Positions 33,763 to 42,347 of a stretch of DNA of 46,875 nt are shown piece after piece. A program made the position numbers and the translations under genes. Within the stretch, counting starts at the first letter, position 1. Every line of letters begins with the position of its first letter. The DNA lies in assembly GCA_014382715.1 (NCBI GenBank), contig JACNJD010000252.1, positions 1 to 46,875 of the forward strand, given 5' to 3'. This DNA comes from Candidatus Desulfacyla euxinica. Lineage in GTDB: Bacteria; Desulfobacterota; DSM-4660; Desulfatiglandales; Desulfatiglandaceae. Under the pieces are notes generated by a model, which was not told where the DNA came from, made no database searches, and saw nothing but the letters and a program-made list of their open reading frames with translations.

Positions 33763-33943
33763 AACAAAAAGCCCGCACTGTTTAAGAAAAAGCTCGTGGA
33801 GCAGTATCCGGGACCGACTGCGTCGCTGGCAGCCTTACGCAAAAACAACATGTCAAAGCCGAGCAGATAACGAATAGCTCGCTTGCTGGAAGGGGACACG
33901 ATGTTTGCCAGAAATTCCAACTGCCTTTTCAAGGGCATTGATT
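33763..33943 (+). pseudogene. Possible degraded transposase fragment
   Basis: Plus-strand translation KKKLVEQYPGPTASLAALRK, a stop, then RIARLLEGDTMFARNSN resembles in style a central segment of IS110-type transposases (helix, then YPTP-like turn, then ALLAA). There is an internal TAA and no flanking inverted repeats. It is weakly supported. Confidence 0.2.
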
Positions 33944-34349
33944 AGCCGAACAGTAGGAATTTAGGTATTGAGGAGTTACTATTTATTATAAGCAGTTAGA
34001 CCTAAAGCGATTACGCCAAATAACGTGCTTTTCGAGTTTTTACAGTGCCATCATCCTTGATTTATTTGAAAACCTCAAGGGATAATGTACGGAAAAGCGG
34101 ATGTAAGGATACATACAAGGGTGCGGTCAAGGGAAGCCAACCGAAGGACATTCTTCAGGGCTGATCTAAACCATATGCTATTTGATGGTTTCGCAAAAAG
34201 TCTCCAAGGTTGACAAAAACAGGTAATTTCTGATTTCTTATCAATTCATCGGTATTTACATTCGCAAACTTTGTGTGCTAATCTCTCGAGCCTTGTCGAG
34301 TGCAAATCCCATCTCATAAATATATTACCCATGTAATAGGATTCAGACT
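33944..34349. other. Gene-free stretch upstream of the amidase
   Basis: About 400 nt without a supported ORF. It contains a lone GCAAAAAGTC (34193-34202), identical to the end sequence of the MITE-like elements at 39546 and 43351. No strong amidase promoter or ribosome site was picked out. Confidence 0.5.
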
Positions 34350-35759
34350 ATGAAAAATCTTACAGAATTAACGGCCCGACAGGCAGTATCTCTCTTGAAA
34401 CGGGGCGAGGTTTCCCCTTTGGAGCTTATTGAAGCCTCTGCAGATCGAATTGCTGAGGTGGAGGCTGAGGTTAACGCAATGCCAACACTCTGTCTTGATC
34501 GTGCACGAGATCATGGCCGGCAGCTCATGGCTAACCCCTGTGATGATCCCCCTCCACATTATCTTTACGGGCTGCCGATTGCCATCAAGGATCTAACCGA
34601 TGTCAGTAGCGTGCGAACCACTTACGGCTCGACAATTTTTTCAGATCATGTCCCCGAAAGATCCGATTATCTGGTTGAAACCCTGGAAGCCAACGGAGCC
34701 ATCGTGATTGGAAAAACCAACACTCCTGAATTCGGCGCCGGAGCGAACACTTTTAATAATGTTTTTGGTAAAACATTGAATCCCTGGAATTTGAAAATGA
34801 CATGCGGCGGATCTTCGGGAGGATCTGCTGCTGCCCTGGCAACCGGGGAGGTATGGCTTGCAGCTGGTAGTGATCTTGGAGGAAGTCTGCGTACCCCTGC
34901 AAGCTTCTGTTCCATTGTGGGATTCAGACCCAGCCCGGGACGTATATCTACGGGTCCCAATCAAACACTTTTTGGCTCCCTGAGTGTGCAGGGGCCAATG
35001 GCCCGCAATGTCCCTGATACCGCGTTGATGCTGGACGCTCAAATCGGTTATCATCCTGGAGATCCGATTTCACTGCCGCGTCCGAGAAGCTCCTATCTTG
35101 AAGCTGTGGAGCAACCGGAAAAACCTGAACGAATAGGTTTCAGCCTCGATTTGGGTATACCGCCTGTTGATAATGAGGTGAAGGAAATCTGTCTCAGAAC
35201 CGTTAAGTCCTGGGAAAATATGGGGGTCCGGGTTGAGGAGGCGTGCCCGGATTTTTCCCGTGCCGAAGAGATATTTCAGACATTGAGAGCGCTGATGTTT
35301 TTGAAGTTTTTACCTCTGCTGGATAAACATCGTGACCAGCTCAAACCGGATATCATCTGGAACATTGAAAAAGGAACAGGCCTCACAGGTAGTGATATTA
35401 GCAGGGCAGAACAAATGAGAGCGGATCTGTATTATTCTGTACTGGAATTTTTTCAGGAATATGATCTCCTTGTATGTCCTGCTGCGGTTGCCCCGCCCTT
35501 TGATGTAAATATCCAATATCTTGAGGAGTTAGATGGAATTAAATTCGACACTTATATAAGCTGGCTCGTGCCCACGTTTGCGGTAACGCTCACCGCGTGC
35601 CCCTCCATATCATTACCGTGCGGGTTTACCGGTTCAGGTCTCCCCGTTGGAATACAGATTGTTGGTCCCCCAAGGAGAGAAGACAGGGTATTGAGTGCGG
35701 CCGCCATCTTTGAAGAGGAAAATGCGCTCCCTGTGCAGACGCCCATTGACCCCCGATAA
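34350..35759 (+). CDS. Amidase-signature family hydrolase
   Basis: A 469-residue amidase-signature enzyme, normal length. The Ser-cisSer-Lys triad is readable: Lys in LPIAIKDLTDV (about 79), cis-Ser in the Gly/Ser motif CGGSSGGSAAALATGE (about 153-168), and nucleophile Ser in GSDLGGSLRTPASFC (about 172-186). The C-terminal half (SISLPCGFTGSGLPVGIQIV) is standard. It has no signal peptide. It could cleave an amide or be a GatA relative, but no gatB or gatC lies nearby, so a stand-alone amidase is more likely. It stands alone after a decayed region. Confidence 0.9.
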   Translation: MKNLTELTARQAVSLLKRGEVSPLELIEASADRIAEVEAEVNAMPTLCLDRARDHGRQLMANPCDDPPPHYLYGLPIAIKDLTDVSSVRTTYGSTIFSDHVPERSDYLVETLEANGAIVIGKTNTPEFGAGANTFNNVFGKTLNPWNLKMTCGGSSGGSAAALATGEVWLAAGSDLGGSLRTPASFCSIVGFRPSPGRISTGPNQTLFGSLSVQGPMARNVPDTALMLDAQIGYHPGDPISLPRPRSSYLEAVEQPEKPERIGFSLDLGIPPVDNEVKEICLRTVKSWENMGVRVEEACPDFSRAEEIFQTLRALMFLKFLPLLDKHRDQLKPDIIWNIEKGTGLTGSDISRAEQMRADLYYSVLEFFQEYDLLVCPAAVAPPFDVNIQYLEELDGIKFDTYISWLVPTFAVTLTACPSISLPCGFTGSGLPVGIQIVGPPRREDRVLSAAAIFEEENALPVQTPIDPR

Positions 35760-35790
35760 GAACCATTCAACGTGCAAAGGAGAAATTACG

Positions 35791-35901
35791 ATGAATCGAC
35801 CTGAGCTGCTTGAACTCCTCTTGGACAGTCTGAAACATCATTTTATATTTGTGGATACGGATCATGTCATACAATACCCGTACAAAATATTTATAAAATA
35901 G
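35791..35901 (+). pseudogene. Truncated PAS-like sensory gene (first 36 codons)
   Basis: AAAGGAG 8 nt before an ATG opens MNRPELLELLLDSLKHHFIF and then VDTDHVIQY, which looks like the start of a PAS domain (...LLDSLPHPIVFVDTDHIIRYMN). The frame then runs YPYKIFIK and stops at 35899. Another frame continues KIEYGKKIEPVTFEPLN, suggesting a frameshift followed by loss of the rest. It is unlikely to give a working sensor. Confidence 0.45.
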
Positions 35902-35978
35902 AGTATGGTAAAAAAATCGAACCTGTGACCTTTGAACCCCTGAACAGATACCCTTGTCCATAGATTGGAGGTTCCATC

Positions 35979-37103
35979 ATGAATTCTTCATATGATCCTT
36001 CGAAGGATAAATCTCTTGTATCCGCGGCGCTGGAGATAACCGTCCACGTTGGCTTTGTGGTGCTGCTTCTTTTCTGGTGCTTCCGGATTGCCCAGCCGTT
36101 CATCCAGATTTTCGTATGGGGCATTATCATTGCCATTGCTGTTTTTCCAGTGTACAGCCGGCTTTGCTCCGCTCTGGGCGGACGTAACAAGCTGGCCTCA
36201 ATTCTGGTTACGTTTCTTCTTCTGATTGTCCTGATCGTTCCCAGCCTGATGTTTGCCGGGTCTCTTGTGGACACCGCACAGAAGTTATCTGCTAGTTTCC
36301 TTAAAGGATCTCTGAGTATCCCTCCACCACAGACAGCGATCAAATCCTGGCCGGTTGTTGGCGAAACACTGTACGATTTCTGGCACCTCTCCTCAGAGAA
36401 TCTTACATCTGCCGTGAGCAAGATCGCCCCCCACCTCAAGGTCTTTGGTCTGTGGCTGCTGAACAGGGCTGCCGGCGCAGGATTCGGAATCGTGAGTTTC
36501 GTGATTTCCATCCTTATCGCCGGTGTTATGCTCGCCAATGAAGAGCGGGGCGTATGGGTAGCCCGGGCAATTGCTGTTCGCCTTGCAGGCGAACGGGGAA
36601 TAGAATTTGTGCAGCTCTCGGGGGCAACCGTGCGAAGTGTTGCCCGGGGCATCCTGGGCGTGGCCGTTATACAGTCCATCCTGGCAGGGCTCGGCTGTCT
36701 CGTGGCAGGCGTGCCCGGAGCGGGTCTTTGGGCATTGCTTGTCCTGATTCTTGCTGTGGTTCAACTCCCCACCATTCTGATTTTGGGGCCGATCATTATC
36801 TACGTTTTTTATACGGCCAGTACGTTTCCGGCCATATTGTTCGCGATCTGGAGCATTCTTGTGGGCGGATGTGACTCCTTTCTGAAACCTCTTTTAATGG
36901 GTCGCGGTGTTGATGTACCCATGCTTGTGGTTTTCATCGGCGCCATCGGAGGATTCATACTCAATGGTATTATCGGCCTCTTCATCGGTGCGATTATTCT
37001 CTCTCTTGGCTTCAAGCTCTTCCAGGTATGGCTCAATGAAGATATGAAGCAGGAAGAAGCGCCCGACAACTCACCGTCTGCTCCGGTTTCCGAACAGGAC
37101 TGA
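35979..37103 (+). CDS. AI-2E/PerM-family membrane transporter
   Basis: A 374-residue polytopic membrane protein of the AI-2E exporter-like family, with about eight helices. FVLLLFWCFRIAQPFIQIF opens the membrane part, a soluble loop follows (about 85-150, KLSASFLKGSLSIPPPQTA), and the family signature is in VARGILGVAVIQSILAGLG (about 225) and the helices after PTILILGPI. Members export diverse small molecules or act in Na+/Li+ antiport; the substrate is not inferable. The acidic tail KQEEAPDNS is not conserved. ATG follows GGAGG. Confidence 0.88.
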   Translation: MNSSYDPSKDKSLVSAALEITVHVGFVVLLLFWCFRIAQPFIQIFVWGIIIAIAVFPVYSRLCSALGGRNKLASILVTFLLLIVLIVPSLMFAGSLVDTAQKLSASFLKGSLSIPPPQTAIKSWPVVGETLYDFWHLSSENLTSAVSKIAPHLKVFGLWLLNRAAGAGFGIVSFVISILIAGVMLANEERGVWVARAIAVRLAGERGIEFVQLSGATVRSVARGILGVAVIQSILAGLGCLVAGVPGAGLWALLVLILAVVQLPTILILGPIIIYVFYTASTFPAILFAIWSILVGGCDSFLKPLLMGRGVDVPMLVVFIGAIGGFILNGIIGLFIGAIILSLGFKLFQVWLNEDMKQEEAPDNSPSAPVSEQD

Positions 37104-37151
37104 TCCTCTGAGATGAGATTGCTGAGGAGTCATAGCTCTGCAATACTTACA

Positions 37152-37622
37152 TCATTGTTCAAGTGAGATCAAATATCTCTTGCGGTCCAACCCGCTTGCG
37201 AATCCGACGAGACCCCCGTCGCTGCCGATGACACGGTGTCAAGGCACAATGATGGATAGCTTGTTCTTGCCGTTGGCATTGCCAACCGCCCGACAGGCGG
37301 CGGGATTTCCAATGGCACTGGCCAGCTCCTTGTAGGACCACGTAGACCCATATGGGATGGTGATCAAGGTCTTCCAGACGCGTATTTGAAAATCGGTGCC
37401 ATCAAACGAGAGCGGCAGTGAAAATTCCCGGCGTTTTCCCGAAAAATAAGCCTTTAATTGCCTGCAGGTCTCTTGGAGCAGTGGATCCTGGCTGGTCTGC
37501 TGCCAACTTTCGTCCCTGGGCAACGGTTTGGAACTGTTGAGAAAATGCACCCGGTTTATGCCGTTGTCATCGCGTGAGAAAAGGATCGGACCAAGTTTCG
37601 AATTCATGGTATCGTAGCGCAT
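37152..37622 (-). CDS. ogt: O6-alkylguanine-DNA methyltransferase with predicted selenocysteine at the active site (TGA 37241-37239)
   Basis: A 156-residue protein if TGA is read through. Residues 1-127 end with GNANGKNKLSIIVP, then TGA, then HRVIGSDGGLVGFASGLDRK and a normal end LEQ. The family signature is PCHRV, so TGA replaces exactly the Cys that accepts the alkyl group. Downstream sequence is fully conserved in style and in frame, with no other damage. A hairpin 17 nt after TGA fits a bacterial SECIS. ATG at 37622 has AGGAG 7 nt upstream. The gene lies 10 nt after an AdaA-AlkA gene. Alternatives are a fresh nonsense mutation (TGC or TGT to TGA) or a sequencing error; the SECIS-like hairpin and a second TGA/Cys case in the window argue for Sec. 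Confidence 0.85.
37205..37221 (-). promoter_or_regulatory. Candidate bacterial SECIS element of ogt
   Basis: On the minus-strand mRNA, CGACG (37221-37217) pairs perfectly with CGTCG (37209-37205) around the loop GGGGTCT. The loop begins 22 nt after TGA, and ATC/GAT (37229-37227 with 37204-37202) can extend the stem past a bulge. Known bSECIS elements have the apical loop about 16-37 nt after UGA with G at its start. The loop shares GGTC with the E. coli fdhF element. Confidence 0.65.
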
Positions 37623-37632
37623 GTGAATTCTC

Positions 37633-39129
37633 CTATTTACGTCCCATCATCCACAAAAGCATGGCCGCATAAGCCCGCCGCGGGCGCCAACGCTCGGCCA
37701 TTATGCGAATGTGTGCGGGTTTCAATCGTTGACCATCGGCGGACAGGGCTTTGACAATTCCTAAATCACCCGCCGGAAATGCATCCTGGTAACCCAGACC
37801 GCGCATGGCAATAGTTTGGGCGGTCCAATCACCGATTCCCCGGAAGGCCGTACAGCGTTTGATGAAGGTGTCAAGATCGGTGGTCGTTTCCAGATCAAGG
37901 GTGCCGTTGACCACGGCTTGGGCAAGGGCCGCTATGGCTGCTTCCTTGTTGCGCGTCAGGCCGCAGGGTCGCATATTGGCCCCTTGAAGGCAGGCCGGGC
38001 CGGGAAATACCTTTTCAATTCCTTTCGGTGCAGGGAGCGAAAGGTCTTTTGAGAACGCTTCAGAAATTCTGCCCATTACCTTGGTGACAACACTTATTGA
38101 CACCACCTGGCCAACAATGGCGCGCACTGCGAATTCAAAGGCATCCCAACCTACCGGAACCCGAACACCGGGGTAGCGCAACCAGACGGGGCGTAACACG
38201 GGGTCTTCACGAAAAAAAGATCCCAGTGCCATCGGGTCTGCATCAAGATCGAGCATTCGCCTGACCCGCCAAACCACCTGCATCAGGCACGATAAGCCTG
38301 ATGCGTGAACTTCGAGCAGTACGGCATTAAGACTCGGCACATCTTGAACGGACAACCAACCCGGGTGACCGTTCAGGGAAAAGCTTCTTTCATAAACTTC
38401 ATCTTCCACCTTTTCTATGCCGGCAATGGCACGCGCACGGAAATAGTCCAGCATGGTGCGCCAATCTAACGGTGGGCGGTATGCCAGCATCAAAGCACAA
38501 GATTTCAAACCTGGTTGCCTATGAACGGGCAAAGGTTTTCTGAACGTTAACGGGTCACGATGATAAAGATTGACTAATGCATCTAACATTCCTTGGGTGC
38601 TGTCAAATCCGGCGGCACGGGTGACATCTTTTATCGACAAAGCGGTGTCGGTGAGCAGCATTTTGGCGAAACCCATTCGAAATGTTTTCCAATAATTCCG
38701 CAATGTCGTTCCAACAGCGGCCTGAAAAACGGCGGGAATGTTACCCGCAGGCCCTTTGATTTTGGCTGCCCGGGTAATAAAAGCGGCATCGGGTGGTATT
38801 CCCTGGTGGATTTGTTCAAGGGCATGGCGAACCTCCCAGGTATTGGCATTTCGAATAAGGTCACCTGGGGCTACTTCCGGTCGACAGCGAAGACAAGGCC
38901 TGAATCCCGCCGTTTCAGCCTGCGCCCTATTTTGGAAGTAGATATTGTTGGGCTCCAGCGAAGGTTTCCCCGGGCAGGTTGGACGACAATAAATTTTAGT
39001 GGTTGACGACCCTGAGAAAATAAGCCCGTCATATCGCACATCCCTCGTAACTCTTGCCGTGCGGCAAACATTATATGTGAAGGTTTTATTTTTTGTAGTT
39101 TTGGTGATCATAGCAAATAAGGGAAGCAC
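37633..39129 (-). CDS. AdaA-AlkA fusion: methyl-phosphotriester sensor domain, HTH, and 3-methyladenine DNA glycosylase II
   Basis: A 498-residue fusion. The N-terminal Ada zinc domain (about 30-95) has the four Cys in YCRPTCPGK and GFRPCLRCRPE; the first Cys accepts a methyl group from phosphotriesters in Ada. An AraC-like HTH follows (about 105-200, LTDTALSIKDVTRAAGFDST). The rest is AlkA: an AlkA_N domain and an HhH-GPD domain with GIGDWTAQTIAMRGLG (about 423-438) and catalytic Asp in FPAGDLG. The GTG at 39129 is used; the first solid homology begins near residue 20, so the start is uncertain. It probably senses alkylation, activates its own operon and excises alkylated bases, with the methyltransferase encoded next. 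Confidence 0.9.
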   Translation of the reverse strand: MLPLFAMITKTTKNKTFTYNVCRTARVTRDVRYDGLIFSGSSTTKIYCRPTCPGKPSLEPNNIYFQNRAQAETAGFRPCLRCRPEVAPGDLIRNANTWEVRHALEQIHQGIPPDAAFITRAAKIKGPAGNIPAVFQAAVGTTLRNYWKTFRMGFAKMLLTDTALSIKDVTRAAGFDSTQGMLDALVNLYHRDPLTFRKPLPVHRQPGLKSCALMLAYRPPLDWRTMLDYFRARAIAGIEKVEDEVYERSFSLNGHPGWLSVQDVPSLNAVLLEVHASGLSCLMQVVWRVRRMLDLDADPMALGSFFREDPVLRPVWLRYPGVRVPVGWDAFEFAVRAIVGQVVSISVVTKVMGRISEAFSKDLSLPAPKGIEKVFPGPACLQGANMRPCGLTRNKEAAIAALAQAVVNGTLDLETTTDLDTFIKRCTAFRGIGDWTAQTIAMRGLGYQDAFPAGDLGIVKALSADGQRLKPAHIRIMAERWRPRRAYAAMLLWMMGRK

Positions 39130-39711
39130 CTTTTATTTCCATAAATTTTGCATGCTCTTCACTCCAGTAATGCTGTCATTCTGGGCACTTCATGTTGACG
39201 TCCTCCAGATTCAAAGTGAGGTCAATTTTGAAAAGAAAGGATAGGATTATAGTTTTTGATGCGGTGGAGTATATGCGAAGCGTGGTTTTCTGTCAATGTG
39301 GGCGGTGGCCCACCAGGGCCACGTCGTTCAAACTGATAACGTGCTGATGTAACGAACATTATTTCCATATGTGATTTTCTATATATCTTCCTTGACCTTG
39401 CGAAAATCATCTCATTTCTGGATGGACGCTATTTGGATTCTTAAATCTCGCCGTGGATCAGACGACGGCATTTCTCCTTGGCATTATTGAACGTTAGTTG
39501 ATAGGATAAACTCTATAGTTGAATAAATAACATGGGAACATGGGCGCAAAAAGTCCCCAAGTCCGTCACCCGCGCCCCGCATCAAGTGCGGGATAAACTG
39601 CATCGGGGGTCCATAAACACCTAATTTTCCTGGATTCCCGCGTTCGCGGGAATGACGAAAACGGAAGATTTTTGACTTTTTACGAGTTCATCAATAATGG
39701 AGAAATGGAAA
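39130..39711. other. Divergent intergenic region between the alkylation-repair operon and icd
   Basis: About 580 nt without a supported gene. It contains a 7-bp hairpin GTGGCCC/GGGCCAC (39305-39322) and the MITE-like element 39546-39692. The promoter of the adaA-alkA operon should lie near 39150-39250, but I could not pick one out with confidence, nor an Ada-box. Confidence 0.5.
39546..39692. repeat. MITE-like element with GCAAAAAGTC ends and GTCATTCCCGCG core
   Basis: GCAAAAAGTC (39546-39555) at one end and GACTTTTTAC (39674-39683) at the other form near-perfect terminal inverted repeats. Inside, ATTCCCGCG TT CGCGGGAAT (39634-39653) is a perfect hairpin followed by GAC, and CCCGCATCAAGTGCGGG (39577-39593) is a second hairpin. 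It ends about 20 nt before the icd start. It is related to the element at 43341-43480. Confidence 0.7.
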
Positions 39712-40980
39712 ATGAAAAACCGAAACAATCCAGATGCCGTGGATTCGCCAAACGTCATTCAGTGGGATGGGGATAATCGGCCTGTGTCACCTGATTTTCC
39801 TGTCATCCCGTTTATCGAAGGGGATGGTATCGGCCCAGATATCTGGGCAGCCAGCAAATCCGTTCTGGATGCAGCGGTAGAAAGAGCCTATGCCGGAAAA
39901 AAGAGGATATCCTGGCTGGAAATTCTGGCAGGGGAAAAGGCTCAGGCCCACTATGGCCCGGCGAACCCCCTTCCGAAAGAGACACTCACGGCCATATCCC
40001 GTTACGGTGTGGCCATCAAAGGTCCCCTCACCACCCCCGTCGGGGGGGGATTTCGTTCCCTTAATGTGGCTCTTCGGCAGACCCTTGATCTATATGCCTG
40101 TGTACGTCCGGTCTGCTATCTTGAAGGCGTCCCAGCACCGGTGATCCATCCCGAGCGGGTGGACGTGGTGATCTTCAGAGAAAACACGGAAGACGTGTAT
40201 GCAGGACTGGAGTGGCCCGCCGGTTCTGCCGAGGCCCGTGAGCTGTTAACATTCGTCAATGCCAAATCCGAGGCCGCGGGAGGCACGACCGTTTCCCTGG
40301 AGAGCGCCGTGGGCATCAAGCCCATGAGCAGGGAAAACACGGATCGCCTGGTTTCCATGGCTATTCGATATGCCCTGGAACATAACAGGAAGAGCGTGAC
40401 CCTGGTGCACAAGGGAAATATCATGAAATACACGGAAGGCGCTTTTCGGGACTGGGGATATGGGGTTGCACGTGAGAAATATGGGGATGTCACTCTGACG
40501 GAAGCGGAGCTGTATGACAAATTACATGGCGAACACCCTGCCGGCCGGATTGTGATCAAGGACCGTATCGCCGATGCCATGTTTCAGCAGCTTCTCCTTC
40601 GCCCGGAAGAGTATGACGTCATCGCCACCCCCAACCTTAACGGGGATTATCTTTCTGATGCCGCGGCCGCCCAGATAGGCGGGCTTGGGATGGCCCCCGG
40701 TGCCAACATCGGGGATTGCTGCGCTCTGTTCGAAGCCACTCATGGCACAGCCCCTAAATATGCGGGTCAGGACAAGGTCAACCCCGGCTCCCTGATTCTG
40801 TCAGGTGTTGAAATGTTCCGGTTTCTTCGTTGGGATGAAGCGGCAAAACGGGTGGTTTCGGCGCTTAAAAAGACCATTTCACAAGGGATTGTCACCTATG
40901 ACCTGGCCAGGCAGATGAAGGGGGCAAAGGAGGTCAGATGTTCCGAATTCGGTGCGGCTCTTGTGGGAAATATGGAATAA
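39712..40980 (+). CDS. icd: NADP-type isocitrate dehydrogenase
   Basis: A 422-residue dimeric-type isocitrate dehydrogenase. The ATG at 39712 ([10 protein letters not shown]) is 9 nt after GGAG; another ATG five codons upstream overlaps that site. The substrate loop [18 protein letters not shown] (about 109) has the Ser phosphorylated in E. coli Icd. [12 protein letters not shown] is typical, and [17 protein letters not shown] contains the Lys-Tyr pair that binds the 2'-phosphate of NADP. It oxidises isocitrate to 2-oxoglutarate. It converges with citrate synthase, with only 3 nt between the stop codons. Confidence 0.96.
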   Translation: MKNRNNPDAVDSPNVIQWDGDNRPVSPDFPVIPFIEGDGIGPDIWAASKSVLDAAVERAYAGKKRISWLEILAGEKAQAHYGPANPLPKETLTAISRYGVAIKGPLTTPVGGGFRSLNVALRQTLDLYACVRPVCYLEGVPAPVIHPERVDVVIFRENTEDVYAGLEWPAGSAEARELLTFVNAKSEAAGGTTVSLESAVGIKPMSRENTDRLVSMAIRYALEHNRKSVTLVHKGNIMKYTEGAFRDWGYGVAREKYGDVTLTEAELYDKLHGEHPAGRIVIKDRIADAMFQQLLLRPEEYDVIATPNLNGDYLSDAAAAQIGGLGMAPGANIGDCCALFEATHGTAPKYAGQDKVNPGSLILSGVEMFRFLRWDEAAKRVVSALKKTISQGIVTYDLARQMKGAKEVRCSEFGAALVGNME

Positions 40981-40983
40981 AAA

Positions 40984-42273
40984 TCATATCCTTTCTTTCA
41001 TTGGCACATAGTCCCTTTTTCGAGATCCGGTGTAGATCTGTCTGGGACGGTGGATTTTCCATTTGGGGTCGTCTGCGCTCTCCTTCCACTGTGCAATCCA
41101 GCCGGGCAGACGCCCAATTGCAAACATAACCGGGAACATGTTGAGGGGGATGCCGATGGCCCGCAGGACAATGCCGGCGTAAAAATCCACGTTGGGATAG
41201 AGATTGTGGTCAATGAAATAGCTATCCTTCAGCGCCACTTCCTCCAGCTTTTTTGCAATGGGCAGGAGGGGGTCTTCCCGGTTAAGCTTTTTGAGAACCT
41301 TGTTGCACACCTTTTCGATGATGCGGGCCCTGGGGTCAAAGGTCTTGTACACCCGGTGGCCGAAACCCATCAAACGAAAAGGATCGTTTCGGTCCTTGGC
41401 CCGGGCGATAAAGGGGGCCGGATCGCCGCCGGTATCGTATATTTGCTGAAGCATTTCAATGACCGCCTGATTGGCCCCTCCGTGAAGTGGGCCCCAGAGG
41501 GCCGATATGCCGGCGGAAATAGCGGCATAAAGGTTTACCCGGGCGCTCCCCACAGACCTGACCGAAGACGTGGAACAGTTCTGCTCATGGTCCGCGTGCA
41601 GAATCCAGAAGACATTCAGGGCATTCACCAGATCTTCATCAACGATATATGGGCGGACCGGCGAGTCAAACATCATGTTCAGGAAATTGGCGCAATAAGA
41701 GAGGTCGTGCCGTGGATACACCACCTTGTGGCCCAGGGAAATCTTGTAACTCATGGCCGCTAAGGTTCTCACTTTGGAGAGAAGCCTGGCAAAGGTGATA
41801 CTGATCTCTTCTCCTTCGCTCCGTTCGGGAATGCTGGGATAAAAAGCCCTCAGGGCGTTGATCATGGAGGACAGCATGCCCATGGGATGGGCCCCTCGTG
41901 GATAGCTTTCAAAGAATTCCCGCATATCCTCGTGAACCAGGCTGTGGTCGTTCAGCCGAACGGAAAAGCGCTGAAGTTCTTCGCTGGTGGGCAGATCCCC
42001 TTTGATCAGGAGATAGGAGGTTTCCCTGAAAGATGAATGTTCGGCCAACTGTTCCACTGGAATTCCCCGGTAGCGCAGGATTCCCTTTTCGCCGTCCATG
42101 AAGGTGATGCCGCTCTGGCATGTGCCGGTATTGCCGCAGCCCGGATCAAGGGTAATCAGCCCGGTTTCAGCGCGCAATTTGGAGATGTCGAGCCCCCTTT
42201 CGCCTTCACTGCCGGTTACAAGGGGGATTTCATATGTTTTGCCGTCAACGATCAGTTGTGCAGTGTCGTCCAT
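40984..42273 (-). CDS. gltA: Citrate synthase (type II)
   Basis: A 429-residue citrate synthase, ATG with GAGG about 11 nt upstream. LDPGCGNTGTCQSGITFMDG is the GltA N-terminal domain. Catalytic His residues lie in WGPLHGGANQAV (about 265) and GFGHRVYKTFDPR (about 306), and the Asp in NVDFYAGIVLRAIG (about 365). Length and N-terminus match the hexameric proteobacterial type rather than Re-citrate synthase. It makes citrate from oxaloacetate and acetyl-CoA. Facing icd, it supports an oxidative TCA arm. Confidence 0.96.
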   Translation of the reverse strand: MDDTAQLIVDGKTYEIPLVTGSEGERGLDISKLRAETGLITLDPGCGNTGTCQSGITFMDGEKGILRYRGIPVEQLAEHSSFRETSYLLIKGDLPTSEELQRFSVRLNDHSLVHEDMREFFESYPRGAHPMGMLSSMINALRAFYPSIPERSEGEEISITFARLLSKVRTLAAMSYKISLGHKVVYPRHDLSYCANFLNMMFDSPVRPYIVDEDLVNALNVFWILHADHEQNCSTSSVRSVGSARVNLYAAISAGISALWGPLHGGANQAVIEMLQQIYDTGGDPAPFIARAKDRNDPFRLMGFGHRVYKTFDPRARIIEKVCNKVLKKLNREDPLLPIAKKLEEVALKDSYFIDHNLYPNVDFYAGIVLRAIGIPLNMFPVMFAIGRLPGWIAQWKESADDPKWKIHRPRQIYTGSRKRDYVPMKERI

Positions 42274-42347
42274 ATTTTTTTACACCTCTTTAAAAGCCGG
42301 ATGTTTTCGGGTCCCAGCTTTTCTCATCAGGTTTTGTTATTGGATCG

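Noticed and set aside
33726-33938. 70-codon minus-strand frame between the DUF3795-like gene and the amidase
   Set aside because: No ribosome site and odd composition; the opposite strand shows the weak transposase-like fit, so this is probably its shadow.
38999-39244. 81-codon plus-strand frame overlapping the start of the adaA-alkA gene
   Set aside because: It is antisense to the N-terminal part of a convincing gene and has no ribosome site or family features.
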